NCBI GenBank assembly: GCA_015904075.1 | Contig: JABMDH010000094.1 | Span: 7,230 to 14,023, forward strand | Length of the DNA stretch: 6,794 nt | Direction of reading: 5' to 3' | DNA from: Nitrospira sp. | Lineage (GTDB): Bacteria; Nitrospirota; Nitrospiria; Nitrospirales; Nitrospiraceae | Part shown: positions 1-5,281 of the stretch, piece by piece | How the letters are laid out: each line of letters starts with the position of its first letter | Position numbering within the stretch: the first letter of the stretch is position 1 | The notes under the pieces: model-generated | Told to the model about the DNA's origin: nothing | What the model saw: the letters and a program-made list of their open reading frames with translations, nothing else | Database searches by the model: none | Program-made: the position numbers and the translations under genes

Positions 1-615
1 CGCGTTGTCATGGACTATGCCGGCGAGTCACGGCAACTGCGTCAAGAGGGAGCCGCACTCACAGTGACACTGGGCTTTGCCGTCGTCCTGATTTATTTGG
101 TGCTGGCCGCCCAGTTCAAAAGTTTCCGCGATCCGTTGATCGTCTTAATCGGCTCGGTTCCGCTGGCCATCTCCGGTGCGCTCGTTGTCAGTTTCCTCGA
201 CCTCACCACCATTAACATCTATTCACAGGTGGGGCTGATCACGCTGGTGGGATTGATCGCGAAAAACGGCATTCTCATCGTGGAATTTGCCAACAAACTG
301 CAAGCCGGCGGGCTTTCCCGCATGGCCGCGGCTCGTGAAGCCTCGTTAACCAGATTGCGGCCGGTCCTGATGACGTCGGCAGCCACTGTCTTTGGACATC
401 TCCCGTTGGTCTTAGCGTCGGGGCCCGGCGCAGCGGCCCGCAACAGCATCGGCATGATGCTCGTCACAGGCATGACCGTTGGAACCATCTTCACCCTGTT
501 CGTGGTGCCGGTGTTTTACACCTTGATTGCCGCGCAACATCAACCCCAGGAACCACACGCGACACCGGATGGGGCCGGGTCCGAGGAGCTGGCCTTAGCA
601 GACACTCGGGCGTAA
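1..615 (+). CDS. RND multidrug efflux permease, C-terminal part (5' end outside window)
   Basis: The frame is open from base 1 and the first ATG at 10 is internal, so this is the last roughly 204 residues of a protein that normally has about 1,020-1,060. RND permeases of the HAE1 (AcrB-like) class sit in the inner membrane as trimers and use proton influx to export drugs or other compounds through a periplasmic adaptor and an outer-membrane channel. Five hydrophobic segments are visible and correspond to TM8-TM12: after the QLRQEGAAL region, around PLIVLIGSVPLAISGA, around VGLITLVGLIAKNGILIVEF, around MTSAATVFGHLPLVLASG, and the final MTVGTIFTLFVVPVFYTLI. The GLIAKNGILIVEFAN stretch and the RLRPVLMTSA loop are hallmark HAE1 sequences. 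The short tail after the last helix is hydrophilic. The substrate cannot be read from this part. Upstream adaptor genes would lie outside the window. Confidence 0.95.
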   Translation, partial: RVVMDYAGESRQLRQEGAALTVTLGFAVVLIYLVLAAQFKSFRDPLIVLIGSVPLAISGALVVSFLDLTTINIYSQVGLITLVGLIAKNGILIVEFANKLQAGGLSRMAAAREASLTRLRPVLMTSAATVFGHLPLVLASGPGAAARNSIGMMLVTGMTVGTIFTLFVVPVFYTLIAAQHQPQEPHATPDGAGSEELALADTRA

Positions 616-661
616 ACCCTGTCAATGCTAAACCGCAGACAAGGTCGTGATGCTCTGAATA

Positions 662-689
662 CTCTCCGAGCCGAAACCTCGGGACAGAG
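662..689 (+). terminator. Weak hairpin downstream of the RND gene, possible terminator without U-tract
   Basis: CTCT-CCGAG (662-670) can pair with CTCGG-AGAG (678-682 and 686-689) around a 7-nt loop, with a 3-nt bulge on the 3' side. No run of T follows, so this is not a classical intrinsic terminator. It lies 47 bases after the RND stop codon, which is where a transcript end would be expected. This may be only a chance hairpin. Confidence 0.25.
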
Positions 690-816
690 CAACCACTCCC
701 CACAGCATCATCCTATCTCGTCACACCGTACCCACTTTGGCCGACCCTAAACACCGGCCTTGAGAATTGCCATGCAAGCCTTTGGACTCCTTGTTGGCTA
801 TCGCTCCCTCTTCCAC

Positions 817-971
817 CGGCAGTACTGAATTGACCAATCAATGGGTGAACCATCCTCCCTGTTATGGGAAAATCCTGAACGGGCTTGTGTGGTCTTGACC
901 GAGCTGGGCCAACGTGCTGAACTAGGGACCATCCACTTTCACGTTCTCAACAAGGAGGCATCCATTATGTC
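817..971 (+). repeat. Diverged repeated leader, copy A (upstream of DUF1059)
   Basis: This stretch aligns with 2690-2844 (copy B). The clearest part is GGTCTTGACC at 891-900 (2763-2772 in B) through TGCTGAACT ending at 923 (2795 in B): 28 of 33 bases are identical without gaps. Similarity continues as AACGGG upstream and as the Shine-Dalgarno and CATTATGTC start region downstream. Homology before about 860 is weak and rests mostly on the collinear ACCGGC at 817 and 2690. The same leader therefore serves two unrelated genes, DUF1059 here and a lipoprotein in copy B. Confidence 0.65.
895..923 (+). promoter_or_regulatory. Putative promoter of the DUF1059 gene
   Basis: TTGACC (895-900) lies 17 bases before TGAACT (918-923). 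The -35-like hexamer is good. The -10-like hexamer is weak (3 of 6) but has an upstream TGC that could act as an extended -10. The same pair with the same 17-bp spacer recurs in copy B at 2767-2795, and the distance to the ATG is 43 versus 44 bases. GGTCTTGACC (891-900) is a short dyad, GGTC/GACC. A coding-remnant explanation for the conservation competes with the promoter reading (see findings). Confidence 0.45.
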
Positions 972-1173
972 GACGAAAGAGTACAAGCAACTCGGGTGTT
1001 TGGACGTTCAACCGTCCGGTGGCTGCGGATTCCAGGTCAGGGCCGAAACCGAGGGAGAGCTCATGCAACTGGTGGCGACGCACGCCAAGCAGTGCCATAA
1101 GCTCGACTCCATTCCGGCTGAAATGGTCTCAGCGGTCAAAGCGGCCATCAAGACGGTCTCCGTCGCGGTGTGA
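967..1173 (+). CDS. DUF1059 small protein, predicted metal-binding
   Basis: The protein has 68 residues. I chose the ATG at 967 because AAGGAGG at 952-958 sits 8 bases before it and because the family begins with M-x-x-K-x-Y-x-x-L-G-C. The frame could open at 841, but that extension has no ribosome site. The DUF1059 pattern covers the protein: an N-terminal CxxL-type strand (C11), CGF (C20), a helix beginning ETEGEL, and the hallmark HAKQCH near residues 39-44. C11, C20, H39, C43 and H44 are candidate metal ligands. Members are usually 55-90 residues long and cytoplasmic, and their biochemical role is unknown. The C-terminal helix, from about residue 48 to the end, is a little longer than the minimal domain. 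Transcription probably starts in the repeated leader, and a strong hairpin follows the stop codon. Confidence 0.8.
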   Translation: MSTKEYKQLGCLDVQPSGGCGFQVRAETEGELMQLVATHAKQCHKLDSIPAEMVSAVKAAIKTVSVAV

Positions 1174-1193
1174 TAGCCGTCATGGCACGGATC

Positions 1194-1229
1194 GTCCTTC
1201 CCGTGCAGCATGCCCTGCACGGGAAGGAT
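1194..1229 (+). terminator. Strong 14-bp hairpin between DUF1059 and lipoprotein genes
   Basis: TCCTTCCCGTGCAG (1195-1208) pairs perfectly with CTGCACGGGAAGGA (1215-1228) around a 6-nt loop, and G1194-T1229 adds a wobble pair. It begins 21 bases after the DUF1059 stop codon and ends 48 bases before the lipoprotein ATG. There is no clear U-tract after it (ATCTCCATTTCG). It may be a factor-assisted terminator or attenuator, or it may mark an mRNA processing boundary that lowers expression of the downstream gene. Confidence 0.55.
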
Positions 1230-1277
1230 CTCCATTTCGTCCGACGACAATTCACCTCTTCGACTTGGGAGGCGGCT

Positions 1278-1754
1278 ATGAGACGCGTACTAGGACTTCT
1301 TTCGATTTCGATCCTCTTGATCGGCCTCAGCGGCTGCAGCTATCTGTTTTATCCGAATGCCAAAGACTTCGCGGAACAAGCCAAGGACCAGAACCATGTC
1401 CAGACCCTGATCAATTTGACGAACATGATGGAAACCAGCGCAAAGGCGGCGAGAGGCGGCACGGGCTATGATCAGGCGCTGAACGACTTGCATAATCAGT
1501 TTCTCGCCTTCGACGACCGGTTGTGCTGCGTGGATAAAGAAACGCGGGAGAAACCAGCCCATGCGCTTGCCGTGACGCACAATAAGGAGCTGTGGGCGAT
1601 TTTTAAACGGGTCTGGAAATTCAAAAACGACCAGCCTCAACGGGAGCAGCACCTCGACCTGTTCGCAACCGACCCTCTGGACAATGGTTGGAAAATACCC
1701 TCCGCTACTCGGTGGAGCATGTTTCGGCGCCAGGTCCAGGCGGTTCGACGATAG
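1278..1754 (+). CDS. Small lipoprotein with chimeric C-terminus (paralogue of 2840-3280)
   Basis: The protein has 158 residues. The ATG at 1278 is chosen because GGGAGG (1267-1272) precedes it and because it gives a typical lipoprotein signal peptide: MRR, a hydrophobic core, then the lipobox LSGC with C20 as the lipidated residue. The +2 residue is serine, so under the Lol rule it should go to the outer membrane. The mature part is helical and hydrophilic and matches the paralogue closely, sharing SGCSY-FYP, the NLT-MME segment, LAVTH-KEL and DQPQR-QHL. Similarity stops at about residue 128 (base 1661). From there the last 30 residues are read out of frame through AraC regulator DNA and replace the native end, ITEVKELRETLRMIK in the paralogue. 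The function is unknown. The gene may still make a stable lipoprotein because the shared body is complete. No promoter stands out directly upstream. Confidence 0.75.
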   Translation: MRRVLGLLSISILLIGLSGCSYLFYPNAKDFAEQAKDQNHVQTLINLTNMMETSAKAARGGTGYDQALNDLHNQFLAFDDRLCCVDKETREKPAHALAVTHNKELWAIFKRVWKFKNDQPQREQHLDLFATDPLDNGWKIPSATRWSMFRRQVQAVRR

Positions 1755-2227
1755 TCGCCAAGTTGTCAGAAGTCTTGTTTATGGAAACACTGCGTCGACA
1801 TGTGGCTCAGCTGCCAGCGACGCAAACAGGCTGGCTCGCTGGAGTGCGCGATCCGGATGTCGGCAAGGCGCTGGCACTGGTGCATCGACAGCCGGCTCAC
1901 CCTTGGACGATAGCCTCGCTGGCCAATGAGGTGGGCCTCTCACGTTCGGTGCTCGCCGAACGATTTCGGCATTATCTGTCAGACACGCCGATGGGGTACC
2001 TGACACGCTGGAGGCTGCAACTTGCTGCTCAAGTGCTGTCGACGACGTCCAAGAGCGTGGCCGAAGTCGCGAGCGAGGTGGGCTATGAGTCTGAACCCTC
2101 CTTCAATCGCGCTTTCAAGCGGAAGTTCGGAGTCCCACCGGCGCGGTTCCGTAGCCAATCACGGTCGACCCGAAGGAGCGCCACCCACCAGATATCGGCA
2201 AACGGTCGCGGCAACACAACACGATAA
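1661..2227 (+). pseudogene. AraC-family regulator, 5'-truncated (cupin_6-type N-domain mostly lost)
   Basis: Reading from about 1661 in the frame ending at the TAA at 2225-2227, the product begins RPSGQWLENTLRYSVEHVSA, the tail of a cupin_6-type sensor domain. It continues into an intact AraC/XylS DNA-binding domain with two helix-turn-helix motifs: PWTIASLANEVGLSRSVLAERFRHY as written in segments, and SVAEVASEVGYESEPSFNRAFKRKFG ending in PPARFR. Full-length relatives have about 300 residues, so more than 100 N-terminal residues are missing. The break coincides with the point where the upstream lipoprotein loses homology. Translation could restart at TTG 1688 (179 aa) or ATG 1781 (148 aa, whole DNA-binding domain), but neither has a good ribosome site. 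It overlaps the lipoprotein gene by about 90 bases in another frame. It is either a pseudogene or a sensorless regulator. Confidence 0.75.
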
Positions 2228-2238
2228 AAGGACTCGCT

Positions 2239-2547
2239 ATGTTGGAACTCAGGCCGACCTGCGAACATTGCGACACCACCCTGCCTCCCGAGTCACTGAA
2301 CGCGCGTGTCTGCTCCTATGAATGTACGTTTTGTGCCGACTGTGTTGAGCATGTGTTGGGGAATGTCTGCCCGAATTGCGGAGGCGGCTTCGTGCCCAGG
2401 CCCATCAGACCGTCAACAAACTGGAAGGGCGACAACTTTCTCGGCAAAGACCCGGCGAGCACCACGATCAAACACCGGCCGGTCGATGTCGCGGCTCATG
2501 CGGTATTCTCCGCCGCCATTAGAACGATCCCGCCTCAGAAGCGATAA
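2239..2547 (+). CDS. DUF1272 cysteine-rich zinc-ribbon-like protein
   Basis: The protein has 102 residues. The family signature is clear: MLELRPTCEHC, then LPPES-NARVCSYECTFC, ADCVE, and VCPNCGGGFVPRPIRP. Eight cysteines in four pairs (C8/C11, C25/C29, C32/C35, C44/C47) would suit two zinc sites, as expected for this small family of unknown function. Residues after about 65 are not conserved in my memory of the family, and the protein is somewhat longer than the 60-90 residues usually seen. The ATG at 2239 lies 11 bases after the AraC stop codon, and its Shine-Dalgarno AAAAGGA (2226-2232) overlaps that stop, which suggests translational coupling to the regulator. It has no signal peptide, so it is probably cytoplasmic. 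The pairing with an AraC regulator implies co-regulation, not a known pathway. Confidence 0.85.
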   Translation: MLELRPTCEHCDTTLPPESLNARVCSYECTFCADCVEHVLGNVCPNCGGGFVPRPIRPSTNWKGDNFLGKDPASTTIKHRPVDVAAHAVFSAAIRTIPPQKR

Positions 2548-2839
2548 CACACGCCTACGGATCTCTGTCGGCATCTGGAGGAAACGAGCGAGGCCCACAC
2601 TTCCTATAAGCAACCTTCAGCCTCCTCAAGCAGAAACACTCTCCGCAGTTTCTGGAACGAGACTCCTGTCGATTTCGACCGCAGCCTACCGGCCGTTGAA
2701 TGTAACCACCGTGCACGGGCTATGTCGCCTTACAATAGGGGAGACGCCACAACGGGTTCGATGGTCTTGACCGGGCCGGACCGACATGCTGAACTGAAGG
2801 CCCTAACTTCATCTCACCCTAGAATAGGAGGGATACATT
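2548..2839. other. Gene-free stretch with two short palindromes upstream of lipoprotein 2
   Basis: I see no gene across these 292 bases. Two perfect dyads stand out: GTCGATTTCGAC (2668-2679) and CCGTGCACGG (2709-2718). They lie about 90 and 50 bases upstream of the -35-like hexamer at 2767 and could be binding sites, although short dyads also occur by chance. From about 2690 the sequence is copy B of the repeated leader. Confidence 0.5.
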
Positions 2840-2844
2840 ATGTC
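2690..2844 (+). repeat. Diverged repeated leader, copy B (upstream of lipoprotein 2)
   Basis: This is the counterpart of 817-971. The core 2763-2795 matches 891-923 at 28 of 33 positions. All five differences are transitions and they fall exactly three bases apart (2774, 2777, 2780, 2783, 2786). The Shine-Dalgarno and the start context CATTATGTC are also shared. Copy B leads straight into a lipoprotein, while copy A leads into DUF1059 with the paralogous lipoprotein one gene further on. Confidence 0.65.
2767..2795 (+). promoter_or_regulatory. Putative promoter of lipoprotein 2
   Basis: TTGACC (2767-2772), a 17-base spacer, then TGAACT (2790-2795) preceded by TGC. It is identical in hexamers and spacing to the copy at 895-923 and lies 44 bases before the ATG at 2840. 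Recurrence at the same distance supports a promoter. The weak -10 hexamer and the codon-like substitution pattern argue for caution. Confidence 0.45.
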
Positions 2845-3280
2845 TATACGCCGCACAATTGGGATGTTATCGCTGTCGATCCTGTTGATCGGACTCAGCG
2901 GCTGTAGCTATGTGTTCTATCCCCGCGCCGGCGATTATGCGACACAGGCAAAGGGCGCCACCGCCGTCGAGACGATGATCAATCTGACCCATATGATGGA
3001 GGCCAGTGCGGCAAAGGCCAAAGGTGGAAAAGGCACCGACCAGGCGCTCGATGATTACCACAACCAACTGCACGCCCTGTTTGATACATTCTCCGACGTG
3101 CCCGATGACCAGGCGAAGACTCCGGCATACGATCTGGCCGTAACCCACAAGAAAGAATTGACTGCGATCTTTTGGCGGCTGTGGACATTCAAGAGCGATC
3201 AGCCGCAACGCGATCAACATCTCGAGTTGTCGATCACCGAGGTGAAGGAGCTCCGTGAGACGCTGCGGATGATCAAGTAG
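2840..3280 (+). CDS. Small lipoprotein, intact paralogue
   Basis: The protein has 146 residues. The ATG at 2840 follows AGGAGGG (2826-2832) by 7 bases. The signal peptide is MSIRR plus a hydrophobic core and the lipobox LSGC, with C22 lipidated and serine at +2, which favours the outer membrane. The mature chain contains SGCSYVFYP, NLTHMMEASAAKAKGG, a central acidic stretch, LAVTHKKELTAIFWRLW, DQPQRDQHLELS and a helical basic C-terminus. It is collinear with the protein at 1278-1754 up to DQPQR-QHL, and even the nucleotide sequence of the signal peptide is very similar, which points to duplication. I do not recognise a named family. The predicted helices and the conserved HKKEL and DQPQR blocks suggest a small helical envelope protein. 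Its start codon region (ATTATGTC) matches that of DUF1059 and not that of lipoprotein 1, as if a deletion had joined the leader to this gene. Confidence 0.85.
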   Translation: MSIRRTIGMLSLSILLIGLSGCSYVFYPRAGDYATQAKGATAVETMINLTHMMEASAAKAKGGKGTDQALDDYHNQLHALFDTFSDVPDDQAKTPAYDLAVTHKKELTAIFWRLWTFKSDQPQRDQHLELSITEVKELRETLRMIK

Positions 3281-3343
3281 CCTGTTTTTTTCGAAACCGA
3301 GTAATCATCGCCAAGACCGGAAAGACGAACGGAAAGGGAACTC

Positions 3344-4204
3344 ATGACGCAACCAACAGCACAGCAAGTCATCGATGGCCAGCGGCAGGATTGGAACCGT
3401 GTCGCAGGAGGTTGGGAGAAGTGGGATCGGTTCTTCGACGAGCAGATGGCATTCCTCAATCACCGGCTGGTCGCCGATGCCCGGCTACGGACGGGACTCC
3501 GGGTGCTCGATCTCGGATCAGGCACCGGCTATCCGGCGTTACTCGCCGCCCAAACAGTCGGCCAAGGGGGATCCGTCCAAGGCATCGATCTAGCTGAGCA
3601 TATGCTCGATGCCGCGAGGCGCAAAGCGATGAGACTGGGGCTCAACAACATCACCTTCCGCGCAGGCGACGTGACGACGCTGCCCTTCGAAGCCAACTCC
3701 TTCGACGCCATCACCAGCCGGTTCTGCCTGATGTTCCTGCCGGAAATCCCAACAGCCTCCGACGAAATCGCACGGGTGCTGAAACCTGGCGGATGGCTGG
3801 CCGCCGCAGTCTGGTCCGCACCTGAGAAAAATGCCTATCTGACGACCCCGCTTGCCGTTATCAAACAGTTCATCGACCTGCCGCCGCCTGACCCAACCGC
3901 GCCGGGAATTTTCCGGCTTGCTAAACCGGGCAATCTGGCCAGCATGCTCCAGACGTCGGGATTCGTGGATGTCGTGGAGGAGGAATATCTCGCCGAGGTC
4001 CGCTTCCCATCGGGAGAAGAGTATTACGAGAGTCTGATGGACATCGCCGCGCCGATCCAGAACGTGTTTGCGCGATTGTCCGAGCCGCAGAAAGCCGAGG
4101 CGCGCAAACGAATCATCGACTCCATCGATCAGTTCCGCAGAAGAGACGGTATCGCCCTTCCAATCGCCGTGCGTATGGTCGCCGCGCGCAAACCGCTTGG
4201 ATGA
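3344..4204 (+). CDS. Class I SAM-dependent methyltransferase, UbiE/Methyltransf_11-like
   Basis: The protein has 286 residues and a Rossmann-type methyltransferase fold. Motif I is VLDLGSGTG (residues 54-62). The acidic residue that holds the SAM ribose is D82 in VQGIDLAE. The following motifs are AGDVTTLPF (107-115), FDAITSRFCLMFLP, and RVLKPGGWLAAAVW. The N-terminal part, WNRVAGGWEKWDRFFDEQMAFL, is a cap typical of UbiE-like enzymes that act on small molecules. The C-terminal third (LASMLQTSGF, VRFPSGEEYYESL) is variable and likely sets the substrate, which cannot be assigned. The ATG at 3344 has GGAAAGG (3331-3337) upstream. It starts 63 bases after the lipoprotein stop codon with no hairpin between, so read-through is possible. 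The TfoX-like gene follows after 4 bases. Confidence 0.9.
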   Translation: MTQPTAQQVIDGQRQDWNRVAGGWEKWDRFFDEQMAFLNHRLVADARLRTGLRVLDLGSGTGYPALLAAQTVGQGGSVQGIDLAEHMLDAARRKAMRLGLNNITFRAGDVTTLPFEANSFDAITSRFCLMFLPEIPTASDEIARVLKPGGWLAAAVWSAPEKNAYLTTPLAVIKQFIDLPPPDPTAPGIFRLAKPGNLASMLQTSGFVDVVEEEYLAEVRFPSGEEYYESLMDIAAPIQNVFARLSEPQKAEARKRIIDSIDQFRRRDGIALPIAVRMVAARKPLG

Positions 4205-4208
4205 TTCG

Positions 4209-4520
4209 ATGCCGCCGAAGCCTGACGGTTTTAAAGACTTCGTGCTGGATCAATTAGCCGACCTGCACGGCTTGACCTGCCGCGCCATGTTCGGTGGCTA
4301 CGGGCTCTCGTCCGAGGGAACCTTCTTCGGCATCATTCACAAAGGCCGGCTGTACTTTAAGGTGACCATTACGACGGTGGAACAATACAAGACGCAGGGC
4401 ATGAAACCGTTCCGCCCGAATGCAAAACAAACACTCAAAAACTACTACGAAGTTCCCCTTGAGATCTTGGAACATTCGGAGCACCTCGCCATTTGGGCTT
4501 CGCAAGCAGCTGAACGATAA
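4209..4520 (+). CDS. TfoX/Sxy N-terminal domain protein
   Basis: The protein has 103 residues and is a stand-alone TfoX_N domain. The hallmark RAMFGGYGL lies near residues 21-29, followed by FFGIIHKGRLYFKV, GMKPFRPNAK, YYEVPLEILE and LAIWASQAA. It lacks the C-terminal TfoX_C domain of the competence regulator Sxy, as most bacterial members do, and such single-domain proteins have no established role. The ATG at 4209 is 4 bases after the methyltransferase stop codon and has only a weak GGATGA nearby (4199-4204), so translation is probably coupled to the methyltransferase. The frame stays open upstream to 4068, but that part overlaps the methyltransferase and does not match the family. The next sequence downstream is a metallopeptidase fragment that begins about 10 bases after the stop codon. 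Confidence 0.9.
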   Translation: MPPKPDGFKDFVLDQLADLHGLTCRAMFGGYGLSSEGTFFGIIHKGRLYFKVTITTVEQYKTQGMKPFRPNAKQTLKNYYEVPLEILEHSEHLAIWASQAAER

Positions 4521-4530
4521 CCGGCACACC

Positions 4531-4743
4531 TCTTCCGCCTTCAGCATGACGGCCCGCGATTGCCTCGCCAACGATATCCTTGCCCACGAATTGGGCCATA
4601 ACATGAGTGCCGCACACGACCGGGCCACGGGGGCACCGGCGTGCTTGCCTACTCACACGGCTATCGCTTTGCTATTTCCCGTTCACACTCAGCCATCGCT
4701 CGATATAATGGGGGCTGGTCACATTCAACTCGTGGTGACGGGA
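4531..4743 (+). pseudogene. Reprolysin-like (M12B-type) zinc metallopeptidase, catalytic-domain fragment
   Basis: The frame from 4531 reads SSAFSMTARDCLANDILA and then HELGHNMSAAHD (4585-4620). That is the metzincin zinc site HExxHxxxxxHD, preceded by the ARDC segment usual in bacterial reprolysin-like enzymes. A few residues later the family hallmark YSHGYRF appears (4650-4670) in another frame. One missing base in the G-run 4629-4633 would join the two as ATGGTGVLAYSHGYRF. Further on, the first frame resumes with DIMGAG (about 4702-4719), where the family has TIMAYAPG, so there is probably a second shift. The propeptide, the first half of the catalytic domain and everything beyond are absent. 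There is no start codon with a ribosome site. It is a decayed remnant, abutting the TfoX gene on one side and a propeptide-like gene on the other. Confidence 0.75.
4682..4709 (+). promoter_or_regulatory. Strong sigma70-type promoter of the secreted protein gene
   Basis: TTCACA (4682-4687, 5 of 6 to consensus) is followed after 16 bases by a perfect TATAAT (4704-4709). A start near 4716 would give a leader of about 36 bases before the ATG at 4752. The promoter lies inside the decayed metallopeptidase fragment, so it may have arisen in pseudogene DNA. Confidence 0.6.
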
Positions 4744-4751
4744 ATACCTCT

Positions 4752-5243
4752 ATGACTCGCCTATCCGGCTCAATCCTCTTCGTCATGTTACTGGGCGGGC
4801 TCCTCGGCCAAACCACGTTGGCCGAGGAGCCACCGACCATACAACTCTTATGGCAAACCGCCCCGCCATCTCCGGCCGTCGATCAGCCGTCAACAGCAAG
4901 GAAGTCATGGGTGCTCCGCAATCGGGAAATCACCCTGGATCTCGCATTACTCAAAATCTTGAAGGATGCCGGAGCCAGACCTCATCCCAGAATCGTCATG
5001 GAACTCTTTGATGGCGACAGACACGAATTGGATATCACGTCGACGGTCTCCCGTCACAACGATAGTGCGGTCGTCCGCGGGACCTTCAAGCCACCTTCGA
5101 AGGGAGACTTTACCTTTGCCATCAACGGCAATGTCCTTGTCGGAACCATGCATGTGAGCGATCGTCTGTACAAGACAGAGCATATCGCCAACGGCCGGCT
5201 ACAGTTGCTCGAAATCGATCCTGAAAAGTTTCCTCCCGACTGA
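4752..5243 (+). CDS. Secreted protein resembling a lone metallopeptidase propeptide
   Basis: The protein has 163 residues. A Sec signal peptide is clear: MTRLSGS, a hydrophobic core, then cleavage after TLA (A24) before EEPP. The mature part contains VLRNREITLDLALL, PRIVMELFDGD, a central strand-rich stretch, FTFAINGNVLVGTMHVSDRLYKTE and a final LLEIDPEKFPPD. From memory this order (RxVxLNLF-like strand, V-NGD-L-G-I-Y-I, then a VDPxxxPPE end) is that of the N-terminal propeptide of bacterial reprolysin-like metallopeptidases, which normally runs into a catalytic domain. Here a TGA follows immediately. The ribosome site is weak (ACGGGAA, about 4738-4744). A good promoter lies upstream. It may be a truncated remnant, or it may be a retained periplasmic protein that folds on its own. 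The homology is my judgement and not the result of a search. Confidence 0.65.
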   Translation: MTRLSGSILFVMLLGGLLGQTTLAEEPPTIQLLWQTAPPSPAVDQPSTARKSWVLRNREITLDLALLKILKDAGARPHPRIVMELFDGDRHELDITSTVSRHNDSAVVRGTFKPPSKGDFTFAINGNVLVGTMHVSDRLYKTEHIANGRLQLLEIDPEKFPPD

Positions 5244-5281
5244 CCACACCCCTGCTCTGTTATCACGACTCTCTACTCGCC

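Larger units (their letters stand above)
616..966. other. 351-bp gene-free stretch between the RND gene and the DUF1059 gene
   Basis: I see no credible gene here. The first 200 bases hold only a weak hairpin (662-689). The 3' part, from about 817, is copy A of a repeated leader that carries the promoter-like hexamers and the Shine-Dalgarno of the next gene. A reading frame starts at 841 in phase with the DUF1059 gene, but its extra 42 residues match nothing I know and it has no ribosome site. Confidence 0.6.

Noticed and set aside
219..494. Minus-strand frame of 91 codons inside the RND gene
   Set aside because: It is opposite a well-recognised permease sequence, and its product resembles no family.
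841..966. Longer start for the DUF1059 protein (110 residues from ATG 841)
   Set aside because: The extension has no ribosome site, does not fit the family and overlaps the repeated leader. The ATG at 967 has a perfect AAGGAGG at good spacing.
1170..1277. Upstream in-frame start for lipoprotein 1 at 1170
   Set aside because: It would run through the 14-bp hairpin and bury the lipoprotein signal peptide behind 36 residues. ATG 1278 matches the paralogue.
3285..3291. Run of seven T after lipoprotein 2 as an intrinsic terminator
   Set aside because: No convincing stem lies directly upstream; only a 6-bp GATGAT/ATCATC pair with a loop of about 28 bases spans it.
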